A stretch of 64,000 bases of DNA, taken from NCBI GenBank assembly GCA_034687125.1, contig JAQGBZ010000082.1:151935-215934 (forward strand), given 5' to 3'. Position numbers and translations under genes: made by a program. The notes beneath the pieces are model-generated. The model saw only the letters and a program-made list of their open reading frames with translations, ran no database searches and was not told the DNA's origin. This DNA is from Neelides folsomi (lineage: Eukaryota; Arthropoda; Collembola; Neelipleona; Neelidae). Shown in pieces: positions 51,601 to 63,838 of this stretch. Position 1 is the stretch's first letter; each line of letters opens with the position of its first letter.

Positions 51601-54354
51601 GATGAATCTTGCTCCTCCACGCTCGCGTCAACTTTCAGCAATGGAGCTAAAGATCCAAACACCGGAGTGGTAAAATTTAATTTTAATTGACATTTAAATT
51701 TTCATAATATTTATACATTATACGGACTATACATTTAAATTTTCATTATATTTGGACATTTAGACAGTGATTTCTACTTTGAGTAATTATTCCATTTGAA
51801 CATTTATTTTAAATATTTATTATTGACATTCTTGGCATTTATTTCAAAAGTTCATTATAATATGTTTATAAATTGTTTTGGAAGTTTATTTAGAATTTTA
51901 TTATATGGAAAATTTTGGACGTTTTTTCATTCGCCCAAAGGGGAGATTTTTGAAGTGTAAATTTAAATGTCTTTAATGAGTTTTGATTTATTTGAAATGT
52001 ATTTTGAATGTAATTTCCAGGCTACGACGGATTTGTATGGAAAGTGCACGAAGAGCCATTCGGGAACTTCGGCCGCTGCCCCGGAGGCTGCAGGAGTTTT
52101 CGCTCTCGCATTGGAAGCAAAGTGAGAGAAATCCAATTTAAAATCCCTTACCGATTACGTTATACCATACATACTTCCCACCATACACAGTTAAACATAC
52201 AATATTATATACGCAGGAGAACTAAATTGCATTATATAATTCCCAATCCTAAAACTTCGTCTCTAAATTGAAATACTTTTCTAAGCTTCAAATGGAAAAT
52301 CTTATATTAAAAAATTGAAAGGATTTCAGAAAAAAACATGTTATGTGTTTGTCACATATGTTACTTGTGGTTAAATATCATTTAATAGAAATAAACATTT
52401 CTATTAGTTAAACAGTTATACATACAGTTATGTATATTTAAGTATATGAGAGTCTTATGGAAGTCTTATGGAGGAAGTCTTGAAAGTTTTAATTGAGTTT
52501 CTAAATAAACTGGAAAGAGTATCTTGAGGGGCTTTGAAGAAAAATCGATAAAGATATTATTATTTTATAGTCCTTTGGAATTTAAATCCTCTTATGAATA
52601 AGGAAGACACTTATAATAGAAATTCTAAATCGGATCTTTGGGGTTCAAAAAAGTTCAAATTTTCACAAAATCTTAAACCAAGTTCCTTTTAAGATTAACC
52701 TAATTATTTTACTCCCCTTTTAATAAAAATAAAATAAATTTTAATTAACTACTTATTATTTCTAAAGTTCACCCTAAGAAAATAAAATAACGAGGCCAAT
52801 ATTTACAAAATTAGTTATTAAGTTAAATCATACTTGATTTGTTTATTTAATATTTAATTAAACTTTAACTCTTAAATATAAAAATGGTTGTGAAATTTTC
52901 ACCAGATGTTAAATATTAAGGTGATTAATTATTAAATATGTTCAATATTTAGATTCTTTAGATGTTAATTTTTATGTGGAAAGTAATAAGGAATGAAATT
53001 GAAAAAATTTTCATTTTTTAGCCCTCAACTTACATGGCGAGATATTCAGCATTTGACTGTGTTGACGTCAAAGAGGAATTCCCTCTACGATTCAAAGTCG
53101 CGTTTCCATTGGACCATGAACGGAGTCGGTTTGGAGTTCAACCATCTGTTTGGATTCGGAGTTTTGGATGCAGGTGCAATGGTGGCTTTATCAAAAGTGT
53201 GGAAAACGGTTCCACCAAGATTCCATTGCGAAGGAGGATCCATCATGAAACTCAAGTAAGCCATTTAATATTTAATTAATTAATTTTATTAAAAATTAAT
53301 AACAATTTATTTTATAGTTTTTATTTAAAGTAATTTCCATTTGTAATTTTTATAAAAAGCAAAAGCTAATAATGAAAACAATTATGAATATTATTAATTG
53401 ACAATTATTATTATTATTAATTAATAACAATATTAAAAATTTTATATCATTTATTTTATTTTTTAGTCAAATTCCTGCTCGTGGATCTTTAATTCTCAAA
53501 CTGGAAACGAAGGGTTGTGCAGGCGAAGACACCGCAGTGGAATATTTGGAACACGTTCAAGCTGTTATAACTTTGAATTCAACGAGACGCGGCGATGTGC
53601 AAATTTTCCTCACTTCACCGATGGGAACGAGGTTGGAATTTATCTTAGAATTCGAGACGCGATAAAATAATTTACCGCACTTTTTATTTGTCTGCAACTC
53701 GTCAAAGCTATTGAAATGTTGGGAGAGGGAAAGTGGCTTTAACGACACACTCAAAATGAACATGAAATGAACACAAAATGAACATGAGAACAATAAATGT
53801 GTAGATTGATGCACAAACTCAAATTGTTGTTTTATGTTTGAAAGTGAACAAAGAGCCATTTCGTTTTTCCGCCCACGCCCAATTAAAATTTCATTGTTGG
53901 GGAAATGTTTTAATTACATTTTGTATGTTCCAGGTCGATGATCTTAAGCCGAAGACCCAACGACGACGATCGTCATGATGGATTTGTTAAATGGCCCTTT
54001 ATGACTACACACACCTGGGGAGAAAATCCTAATGGTGTTTGGACAATTGAGGTAATTAGATATTTATAACCCAATTAAACTTCCTATGATGTTTGCTCAT
54101 TAATTGAGATAATTGCTTATAAATATTTAATGATGATTAATCATAGACTGAGTTAATTGTCAGTTTCAATTAATATTTTTAATTTTAATTAGGTTCGATT
54201 TTCTGGCGAAACACCCCAGAGTGGTTGGGTTAAGGAATGGGGACTGATGCTGCACGGAACCCGGGAAGCTCCTTACACGGGACTTCCAGTTTCTGACCCG
54301 CATTCAAAATTAGCTCTCGTCAAGAAAGCACACGAAGATCGGAAGAAAGCATAA
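39640..54354 (+). CDS. neuroendocrine convertase 2 (PC2, kexin/subtilisin family S8B)
   Basis: Secretory-granule serine protease that cleaves proneuropeptides and prohormones after dibasic sites. Exons: 39640-39831, 40114-40218, 41225-41362, 47022-47168, 47300-47376, 49388-49476, 51044-51219, 51457-51669, 52021-52121, 53022-53255, 53467-53631, 53934-54051 and 54193-54354. All join in phase: 638 codons plus TAA. A signal peptide (about residues 7-28, [16 protein letters not shown]) leads into a prodomain with RMKR (83-86) and the primary site RVKR (111-114). The catalytic triad is Asp180 ([12 protein letters not shown]), His221 (SHGTRCAGE) and Ser396 ([14 protein letters not shown]). Asp323 in VWASGDGG replaces the usual oxyanion Asn, the diagnostic feature of PC2. 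The P domain carries RRGD (531-534). The short C-tail lacks a membrane segment, as in PC2. The start ATG gives the signal peptide; a second Met at codon 7 is the alternative. Intron 5 uses a GC donor. Confidence 0.97.
41363..47021. other. 5.7 kb intron 3 of PC2
   Basis: Bounded by CTG|GTAAGT and TTATTGCAG|AAA. It is AT-rich, with scattered open frames of 60-108 codons that show no family motifs. No nested gene was recognised. Confidence 0.7.
47377..49387. other. 2.0 kb intron 5 of PC2, GC-AG type
   Basis: Donor AACAG|GCAAGTGG, acceptor TTCCTCAG|CCATGG. Using GC is required to place the active-site His in frame (AG + C gives Ser before His-Gly-Thr). The rest is AT-rich, without genes. Confidence 0.85.
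49477..51043. other. 1.6 kb intron 6 of PC2
   Basis: Donor GCAG|GTAAAC, acceptor TTTAATATAG|GAATTC. AT-rich; nothing else recognised. The smaller PC2 introns (0.13-1.4 kb) likewise hold nothing identifiable. Confidence 0.7.
52122..53021. other. 0.9 kb intron 9 of PC2
   Basis: Donor CAAA|GTGAGA, acceptor TTTTTTAG|CCCTCAA. AT-rich; no gene recognised. Intron 9 follows the exon carrying the catalytic Ser. Confidence 0.7.
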
Positions 54355-57300
54355 GAAAAACAAATGGGAAGAACAAATAGAGCAAAAGCTCAGATCAAAA
54401 TCGATTATTGGAAGATTTTATTTAAGTTTTAATTTCTCAATCACTTTTGCTAATGCACAGAAAGTTTAATGTTTTTGTTCAGAAGATTAAATGACTTATA
54501 AATATATGAAATTCTTTTTCATTAAAGCTTTAATGTTATAATTATAATGTTAGCTTTAAGGAAGTTTGTAAAGGGGATTGATGGACAAATGAATGTGATA
54601 TAAGATTGTGTTGATCAAAGGAAGTCGCATTAATTATTTATTAAATATACTATTATTAAATTTTTGTTAATTATCTAAAAGTTATTAAAGGTGCTCTACT
54701 TGTAAATATTTCACAATTTAAATTTTAACTTCGTTTAATTTGTTTTAACAATTAATCTGAATTAAATTAAAATATACGCACAAAGGACTTTTACCCTTCA
54801 AATTTCAAAATTGGTGGCTGTGCTGCTGAACTATGTTCGTTCATTTAAAAATTAATTTAAAAACAATTTATTTTAAAATTTATTCGACGCTTTAATTGTT
54901 AAATGTAATTTATTTAGTTTTTTCATCATGTGCAATGCTATATACCTAACATAGGAAAAGAATACATTTGACTATGTAAAAGATCAAAATGAAGTTAAGC
55001 CCAAATTATTCTTTAAAATAAATAGTATGAAAATTAAATATAAAAACTAAAAAAAACAATTTCATATTATAAACTGTAAAAAACCTCAGTCGTAAAAATG
55101 GATTTGTAAAACTATTTGAATGGAATGAAATTCCTTGTGAAAAATTCTGAAAGAAAAAATAAGATTTTGGGCATTTTAATTTATCAATTAATTTCACCAA
55201 TCTAAAAACACACGGTATTTTTAGAGTTTAAAAACTGCATCATTAAATGTAAGTATTAGAAATATTGAATATTATTAAAAACAGTATTTAAAAGTGGAGG
55301 TGCAACTTTAAATGTCAATTAAATTGGGAAATTTCCCTTTAAACCTTCTATTTGAGAACGTAAAAGAATATTTGGTGAATTACAGGTGAGAAGAAGGAAG
55401 TTGTATTTTTGGTCAAAGGGAGTTCGGAAAAATCCAAATTTGAAAAATTCAATCAATTCCATTAAAAGCTAATATATTGAACTATAATTAAAATTACTTA
55501 AGTACCTATTAACTCCTATGATCATATAGGCAGTTAATTAATTAATTAATTAAAAACTAATTAAATTATTATAAATTAGTTAAAATCCCTCTTTGTACTT
55601 TAGAGGTTTTAAAACTAAAACGGGCGTATTTAATCATTCCTATTTATGAAAAATATTATATATCCATTTATCCATTTTAACTAATCCTACACCAATTCAT
55701 GTATACCTGGTATATCTCTTAGAGATGTAGTTTTAATTAATCAAATATATACTTAGGGTTAATTAATCAAATCGAAAAAGTAAATTTATTAGTACTAATT
55801 GTAAATATAATTCAATTAATTATAATTGAATGTAAATATAAATTAAGTAAATTGGTTAAGCTGTAGTATTGAATTAAAAACATTTTAAAAAGCAAAGTGT
55901 AAATATTTATTATATTAATATGCAAAATTGTTAAAATACAAATTAGAGTTTTTAAATATCTATATTCATTTTCTCATTAGTTAATTAATTCTCATTAGTT
56001 AATTATTTTAAATTAATTGAAAATAATAACTTAAGTAAACGTATTATAGTAATAACTATTTATTAAATGTGTTGAACTAAATTGTAAGAATTTTAAAATT
56101 TAACTATAATAATTTAACTAAAAACTTAAATACAATTAAACACTTACGTTAATTCTTAATCTTTCTTGTTGTTGTGTTTTGTCATTTATTAACTTATTAA
56201 TTGTAAATTAAGATAGTTATCTTTGTCTTTTTAAATAAAATTCATCAAAATTCTAAAAGCAGTGATGTGAATTTGTATTTTTAGATTTTCAAAAATCCAC
56301 GTTTGTAATATAACTTTAAACATTGCGACGTATTTGAGAAAAAACTTTTTCTAAATTCATCGAATTGTTTTAAATTCTTAGATTAATTTCCTATTCAAAA
56401 ATCATACACTAAATTAAGCTAACTTTCATTTAATCTAATTATTTAAACCAATGGAATATTATATATTAATTATAAAAAGTTTTAAAATTAACACTAATTG
56501 TTTTTTAAAGTTAGTTAAAAGTGCAGTTTTTAGTTTCCAATTGGACACTTCGTGTAACTCTTCTGAAACCATTGGACTGAACAATCGGAAATAAATTAAA
56601 AAGGACTTGAGTTCATATTTAATTATAAGCAAGCAATTCTTAAAATCTCCTTTCTATTTTGTGTCATCTTTCACAAATCAATTACATACAATCTTTACAA
56701 TTAATCACTGTAGCACTAATCAAACTAAAAAAATTAACTTCCTAATATTTAATAATAAATAATACTAATTAAATTTTATCCGGAGCTTTAAAAATATTTT
56801 CAATTTCCAAAATTTAAACCAAAACTCCCACGCTTTTAATTAATTTTATTAAAATCTCCTCGCTGTTTCTCATCTACATATTAAAAGCTGTCCCTTGTTA
56901 TTTTACCATTTGATTCGCATGTGGGAAACGGAACGGCTGTAGAAATAATCAAATGCATGAAAAACAAATGAAATTTTCAGAGAATTATTTTCCTTCAAAC
57001 CAACCCTGTGGAATTTGAATTCTCCGAGATGTAAAAAAAGATGAAAAAAGCTGAATGAATTCCATCTCGTTTTCTCCTGTCTTCTTTCTCAACTTCTCCT
57101 ATTAAAATCTTCCTCAATGGCATTGAGGAATAATGAAAGAATGAAAGTCAGGTCATTGGAGTTTCCGAGTTTCGAACAAAAGGAGGAGAAAAAGAAAATG
57201 CACTCGCATGGGCATTCTTTATTCAACTCACAGCGCAGAGCCAAAACCGAATTTCTTCCTTCGGCATTTCTTCCTTTCACTTCTACCCGGGAACTCGGCC

Positions 57301-57607
57301 AAGACAATCACACAAGAAAGAACGTATAGCAAACAAGTCAACAATAAAATATGTAACTGTATTGTTAAATTCAAATATTTAATTTTATAATTTTATAAAT
57401 TCAAAATAAACGACATTCAAAATAATAAAAATTTTAAATAAATAATTCCTTTATCCAGTTAATTCAATTTAATAAAATGCAATTGTGTTTAAAATGTGTA
57501 AAAAAACTTAATTAAATATAAAGCTTATAAAACTAAAACTAAAGTTTTAATTTAAGTACAGTTTTTATTCTAAATTGAAAATTTTCAAATTTTTAAAATA
57601 AACCACC
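54355..57607. other. intergenic region between PC2 and the neprilysin-like gene
   Basis: 3.25 kb, extremely AT-rich with many TTAATTAA tracts (for example about 55530-55560) and a direct repeat of TTCTCATTAGTTAATTA at about 55.97-56.01 kb. A less AT-rich stretch at 57.06-57.33 kb contains the hairpin CCTCAATGGCATTGAGG and a 70-codon open frame of no known family. That stretch may belong to the promoter or leader of the downstream gene. Confidence 0.5.
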
Positions 57608-60600
57608 ATGAGTTCATCGCCTGAAATAACGATAGTGGTTCCAGTGAATAAAAAGACCTTGGTTGTTCACCAAGATTTAAACGAACGACGTTTGCGAAAC
57701 GAACGAAGCAAAAAAGAAAAGCAGCTAATTCTCGCTCTCATCGTTTTGGCAATTCTTTGTTTTGGTCTTGGTGCTTTTATTGTTGTTTCCGGTCCGCTTG
57801 CTTCGCTTCTTGTTAATGTAAGTATTTAAATAATATTTTTGCAACAAATAATTATTGTTACTACTTAAGAGATTATTATCCTATAATTCTATAATTTAAA
57901 ACTTTGATATATTTTATTAAATTAATTAAATAAATAAACTATGAATGGGAATTTAAAAAGAATTATAAGAATAATTATTTGTTTTTAAATAAGAATAATT
58001 GATAATTTTACAGAAATTGAATAGTGATGATTTTGTGGGAATTTGCGATAGTCCTCAATGTGTTGAAATTTCCCATCGAGCTCTTTTGAGCGTTAATTTG
58101 AGTTCTTCTCCCTGCACTGACTTTTTCCATTATGCGTGTTCGGGGTGGCAAGAAGCTCAGGAGATGCGGGACGGCGAACTTTTTCATGCCGCCAATATAA
58201 ATCTCCTAAGAGAAAAAGTGGACGTTCACATTAAGAGTGAGTTTTTTGCACAGACAATGAGATCTTTTCCCCTTTAAACCATTTGATCCATTTTCACCTT
58301 ATCTCTTTTTTCCCTTTTCAGAATTGCTCGAGAAGAAAGGAGGGGAAAACAAAGGACTGCACAATTTCTACAATTCATGTCTCAACTACAAAGAAAAGGA
58401 ACAAAATCTACGTAAAGATCTCATATAAAATAAATAACATATAACATACAGATATAACATGTACAGAATGAAAGGAATTTACCTTGAGAGTGAAATATGG
58501 AGAAATTATACAGGCCTTTACAATTCAAATAAATGAGATTCATATCATATTTATCATAAATACATTAAATATTTTATAAAATATTTATAAATTATGTTTC
58601 AGTAGGGAAAATCTTGGGATATATTGGAGGTTACAAAAAAGTCAACGAATGGTCAGATGAAAATTTTAATTTAACAAAACTCGTCATTCAATTTCTTAAA
58701 CTCAACGCTGCCCCGCTCTTTGACCTCACGCTTGACATTGATGCGAAAAATAGGTCAAAGTTAGCATTAATTATTGAACTCCCTCGCCCAACAAGTCTCG
58801 TACCAAATTTGTTCCATCGACATCCTTTTACATATTTTTCCGTAAGTAGCAATTTAAAACCTTTTACATTATTTTTATTTACGATTCAATTAATTATAAT
58901 TAAAAATGATATTTACATTTTCCAAATCGAAACAAAACTAATTTATTTAATTTGGATCAAACTTTAATAAATTTTTTTATAAAAATAATCTTAGGAACTA
59001 GAGCATCTTTTTGACTTGAGTGGTCACAATGAAGCTGAGAGCGTTGATTTGGGTCAATCAGCCCTTGATCGACATCTCATTTACAATATGATTAAGGTAA
59101 AAAACTTTCAACACCCAAAGAAACCCAATTTGGGAAAATGATATCATATAAGCTTTATATGGTATACATAATATGCTTTATATTGCTATATATTCTATAC
59201 GTGCTTTCTCCACTAAAAGGCAACTCTTACACAACTTGTATGCATTCAGCCTATTTAGCTATAAGTATACATTTTCTTAAGTTCTCGGTTCTTGGGTTTC
59301 CCATACTTCCACGTTGAAGATAAAACCTCTCAGTGTCTCAATAGGACCGGTTCAGGTTCAATAAAGGCTATTAAAGTTTGAGTGGGAGTAAATGGATCCT
59401 CCATGTATTTATCTTATATGCATTTAGTTGGGAAATTCATCCTCCGCCACGCAACATTAACTTCATATATTATTTATATCAGTTTCATACATTAGGAACT
59501 TCTAAGGCTTTTCTTCTAACTTCTAACCAATATTTAATATTTAACTATATAAATATGATATTCTATACACATGTATTAAATATTATATGTGTATTAAATA
59601 TTCTATATGTATAAATATTAAATTTATATTAAATTATAGTTGTAATTGATCAAAAAGCGACAGTCGGATGTTGACTTTCTTTTTTCATTAAATTTAGTTT
59701 CACATAATGAGAATTTGAATTTGGGGCGAATATTGTTAAAACTTGTAGAATTTGGCTTTTGTAATTTCTCTTTGTTGCATTATAAATAATTTCATTCTCA
59801 TAATTAACATAATAATATGTATGAGAATGAACATATTATATGTGAGTTTATCTAAACAATAAATTCAGAAGGGAAAAGCTGAGTTGTAAATTGAACTTCA
59901 AAGTTGAACAAATTCCTGTCTTTGTGTTCCCCAATGTGTTTCATATTAAAATGAAGGAAATGAAAATGGACGTGTGGGGAGGAAAAAGACGAGAGGGAAA
60001 AGCCTTTGTGAATTTCATCTCATTAAATATGATGTAAAAAAGTTGGTGGAGCCAAAGGAGTTGAACAATTGGATTAGGAAGAAAAATCGGCTTAAGGGGG
60101 AATTATTTATTACACTTCCACACACTTACAACAATTCCCCCACAACTTTTACATTTTTATTATCATTCCCTCCTTCCATTATTGCACTCGCAAATTCCAT
60201 TATCATCAGTTTTCCTTGCTTTCTCTATTCATGAATTTCAGAATGGAATTAAATATTAAATGAGCCTTAAAATGAAAATCCACCAAAATTCGGATAGAAA
60301 TAGATATTAAAAATGAAAACTTTTATATTAAAAAAGAAACTTTAAATTATTAGTAATAAGGGGTTTTATTCTCTGACTTGAGCTTGAAACCAATATTCAA
60401 TCATTATTGCAAAAATGCCATTCTTAAAAGATTTTAATCATTCGCCATATTGAATTTATTCTAATTTTAAAAAAACGGGCGTTAACTCGGACGCACCCGG
60501 TACATTAAGTGCAATGCATTCAATGCAATTTATGCAATATAAAAAATTTACAAAAACGATAAATTATATAAACTTATAGTTATAAATTAAGTATAAGTTT

Positions 60601-63600
60601 TTATGCAAAATCCTATCCATTCTTATCATAATGAATTAATTAAATTATAAAATTTTTAATTAACAAGTGCGCTATATTATTAAACTTATTAGCATAGGAT
60701 TATAACATGTAGTTCCACGATTCCATTTTTATTAATGAACTCCCCAGATATAAGGAAATCAAATGTTGGCACTAAATAGCTTCAGGTAATACGGTGAACC
60801 GCTCTGAAGACCTCTAGGGGTCTTTAAGGATAACTTCAAGCCGAATGCTAACATTGGCATTCGCTTGATTTAACGGTTTTGTTTCTGCACATACCGCTGC
60901 AGCAACAAAGCTAACGTGGCTTTGAGGTTTTGGCATGTTCAATGACCGTAATAGACTCTCCTATTTATTGCCAATGCGGATCGGTCCAATCGGCTGCCGA
61001 GGTCTTAACAACCTTCGCGGCCTAAGTTACAATTTATCCAATGAGTGTTGCTTGATGGTCAATTTGTATTTTGCATCAAAGTGCAAATATTTCTTGGGAA
61101 GAGTAATCAATTTCATCGCCAACTTTGCAAATTGACTAATCTAAACAATAATAAAACAATCAATTACTGTCCGGTTTAGAAATGCTTTTGACCTTTAGAA
61201 TATAAGGAAGTTTACCTATTAATAATATTAAATGTAAAAAATGCTTAATTTAACATTTGAAATTTATGATAAGATTTTAATTCAATAAAAGGATCGTCTG
61301 GAAGAGAAAAAATTAGATGAATTGAAACGTCTGGTTCGGAAGATAGGCCAATTGGTCAACATGAGTGAAGAAGAAATTGGATCAGATGCCCACGACATTG
61401 CTCTCATTGCGAAAAGAATCGAAAAGGCAAGTCTTTCTATTTTTATTCATTTTAAGCCATTAGCCATTTGCCATATGCCATTCTTATCTCTTTATCAATT
61501 GCCAAAAAGCCTAAAAACCTAAAATACGCAAAATTCTCCCATACAGAAACATTCTCAATTTTGCCAACAAAATGAATTTCATTATTTATTATCCCAAACT
61601 TAAATATTTTATGGGTCACAATTTCATTATATCTTATATGAGCTGTAAAACAATATTAAAGTATACGTCATATACCTCGTAGTATGTATTTAAGTCATAT
61701 ACTGAAAATGAGTTGCGTATACTGCAAAATATATTTAATATATGGCTAATATTTTATATAAAGATATATTTTATATATCACATTTGTTCTGACGATGAGT
61801 CCGCATAAAGTTTATGTATGATTAAAGCAATATTGTGTTTTATTATATGAGTAAAGTAAATTAATTCCATAATTCCCAGTTGACGCCGAGTGAACGAACG
61901 CGTAAATTTTGGAAGCAGCAAAATCGAGTTTACAACGAATATTCCTTATCAAATCTCTCTTCACAATTTGAGTCCATCGAATGGAGATTTCTCTTTGAGG
62001 ATCTCTTGGGGACCACAGCCACAAACTTCAATGTTTATGTTCCATATCCGGATTATCTTAGAAGACTATTCAATGCTCTACAGTATACAAACAAGCGGTA
62101 AATTTCAAAATATTTCAAAAAAACTTATTTTTATTGTTCTCATTGTATATTTAAAAAACTCAAACTGTCAAGTGGAAAGTCAAATTGTCAAATTTTCAAT
62201 TGAAAAGATAAAGGTTTTTGACAATTTGGCATTTTTATAAAAGATCAAAATGCTGAATTCACCAATGTGGATTTGGGGGTTTATTTGAATAGAATTTTGT
62301 ATTTGTGTTTATTCAATCTGTACTTATATTTATTTGTATGGTATGTTCTGTATACGTGTATTTGTATATATTTTGTATGTTTAGGGTTGATTTTTATTTT
62401 GAAATTCAGGTTGTTGCGTAACACGATGGGCATTCTTTTCGTCCGTGATATGTTCAACGACCTCGAGAAGGAAAAGAAGAAGGGCGAAGAAAGATGGAAC
62501 TTTTGTGTTCATTCGGCCAAATCTGTTTTCGCAATGGAGCTCTCAAGTCTTTACTACAAATCCTTCAATCCCAATCACATAGCAAGACTCAGAGGAGAAG
62601 TACCAATAAGATATATCTATTTCAACTTTAAACCCGCACTGTATATCTTTTATATCAATTGAGTTGGGTTCAATATTAATACCATATAATCTATATTAGT
62701 ATATATTGTACAAGTACTAGAAATCAATCCCCGATTTTTCTTCAACTAAATCCCAAACATCCACTTGGAATGATAATGATGAAATTTGTTCTCAATTACT
62801 CGTTCAAATTAAACGATTTTGATTCCTATTTGAACTACATATATTTTTACCATATAATTGTATTTTGGTATATGACAATTTAATTTTAAGATTTCTCTCA
62901 TAAAATCCCAAATGATTTTATTCTAATATATTATTAAGTGAATGAATTAATATATAAAATACTAGTAGTTTAACAGGCTTACTATTAGTCGAATGAAGTA
63001 TTTTATTATATAGTTTATCTATTTGAACTTATATTATATGTATTAGGTATATCTTAAATGTATAATTTTTATATATGAAAAATATAAGAATTTTTTTGCT
63101 TTTACCTATATCAATATTGAAAGAAAATGTATTTTGAAAAGAAATTGTATGAGAATTTTTTTGTCCTTTTAAATCCTTCCCTGAGGCGTAAAGTTGAACC
63201 GTTTTCTCTTTTGAGGTGAAAGAAGTGTTTGAGAACGTGAAGGGATCTTTGGTCAAATTCCTCAATCGATCGTCGTTCGGAGACGAGAAGCAAAAAAACG
63301 AGGCGTTGAGGAAGATCCGAACACTTAAAGGGAATTTCCTTGCTCCTTCTTTTTACCTCCAAGATGACTTCATTGATGACTCCATTAAAAGTGTATAATA
63401 ACCATAACATAAATCCAACTTCTATTCTTAACATTTTTCAGCGTTAATATTCATTACACCATTTTAACATTAATAATCTTTATTTAATCATTGTATATCT
63501 TATGAAGATAATTTTAAATATCTTAAAATTTTAAATAATCATTTTCATCTTTGTTGGCTCAAAGAATCCGTAGAATTGATCTACGAGTTAATTTCCAAGT

Positions 63601-63756
63601 TACATTTATAATAAAATGTTTTAAAAATAATTAAAATGGTTTTTAGATTGAAATTTCTCCTACGGACTTTGTCGCAAACATTCATACCGTTTACTCAACA
63701 TTCCGCGAACAGCTTTATCGTCTCTATTCGAAGAAAGTGGATGAGGAAAAAGCAAC
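57608..63756 (+). CDS. M13 neprilysin-like membrane metallopeptidase, N-terminal part (partial, runs off right edge)
   Basis: Type II membrane zinc peptidase of the neprilysin/ECE family, which degrades peptides outside the cell. Exons: 57608-57817, 58014-58236, 58322-58411, 58603-58841, 58995-59096, 61292-61426, 61880-62097, 62410-62599, 63216-63392 and 63647-63756; 564 codons so far, all in phase. A charged cytosolic tail (about 1-42) precedes a membrane anchor (about 43-68, LILALIVLAILCFGLGAFIV). Then comes the M13 hallmark CDSPQCVEISHRALLSVN followed by SPCTDFFHYACSGW. Later signatures include FYNSCLNYKEKE, YNEYSLSNLSSQ, LRNTMGILFVRDMF and DDFIDDSIKS. The family is usually 750-780 residues with HExxH near 580, so the zinc site lies just past the edge and catalytic competence cannot be judged. 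Start: first ATG, preceded by AAACCACC. Intron 6 uses a GC donor (AAAAG|GCAAGT). Which neprilysin paralogue this is cannot be told. Confidence 0.92.
59097..61291. other. 2.2 kb intron 5 of the neprilysin-like gene
   Basis: Donor ATTAAG|GTAAAA, acceptor AATAAAAG|GATCGT (weak pyrimidine tract). Mostly AT-rich, with one GC-richer island at 60.76-61.04 kb listed separately. The 60-86 codon frames show no family motifs. Confidence 0.65.
60765..61035. other. GC-richer, hairpin-bearing island inside a neprilysin intron
   Basis: About 270 bases whose composition differs clearly from the flanking AT-rich intron. It contains perfect short stems: AAGACC...GGTCTT around 60808-60825 and CGAATGC...GCATTCG at about 60841-60863. 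It also contains CTGCAG and GGATCGGTCC words. On the minus strand, 60936-60814 is an open frame of 40 codons (starts MPKPQSHVSFVAAAVCAE) that looks more coding-like than its surroundings. I recognise neither a protein nor an RNA family; a transposon or retrogene fragment or a structured RNA are both possible. Confidence 0.4.
61427..61879. other. intron 6 of the neprilysin-like gene, GC-AG type
   Basis: Donor GAAAAG|GCAAGTCT, acceptor AATTCCCAG|TTGACG. The only nearby GT would shift the next exon into an early TGA, so the GC donor is needed. Confidence 0.85.
62600..63215. other. 0.6 kb intron 8 of the neprilysin-like gene
   Basis: Donor GGAGAA|GTACCA, acceptor CTCTTTTGAG|GTGAAA. AT-rich; nothing else recognised. 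Confidence 0.7.
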
Positions 63757-63838
63757 GTAAGATTTTTTCTCCTTCGTTAGCTTCCATTACAAGACTCCTT
63801 TCAACTTCATAAAAGATACCTTTGAACCAATACAATTA

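Noticed and set aside
53557-53859. 100-codon minus-strand ORF across PC2 exon 11
   Set aside because: It is a shadow of the PC2 coding exon and adjacent intron on the opposite strand.
61788-61810. Hammerhead-ribozyme-like CTGACGATGAGTCC
   Set aside because: The conserved core must read CTGATGAG; here extra bases interrupt it, and no GAAA core or flanking helices could be matched nearby.
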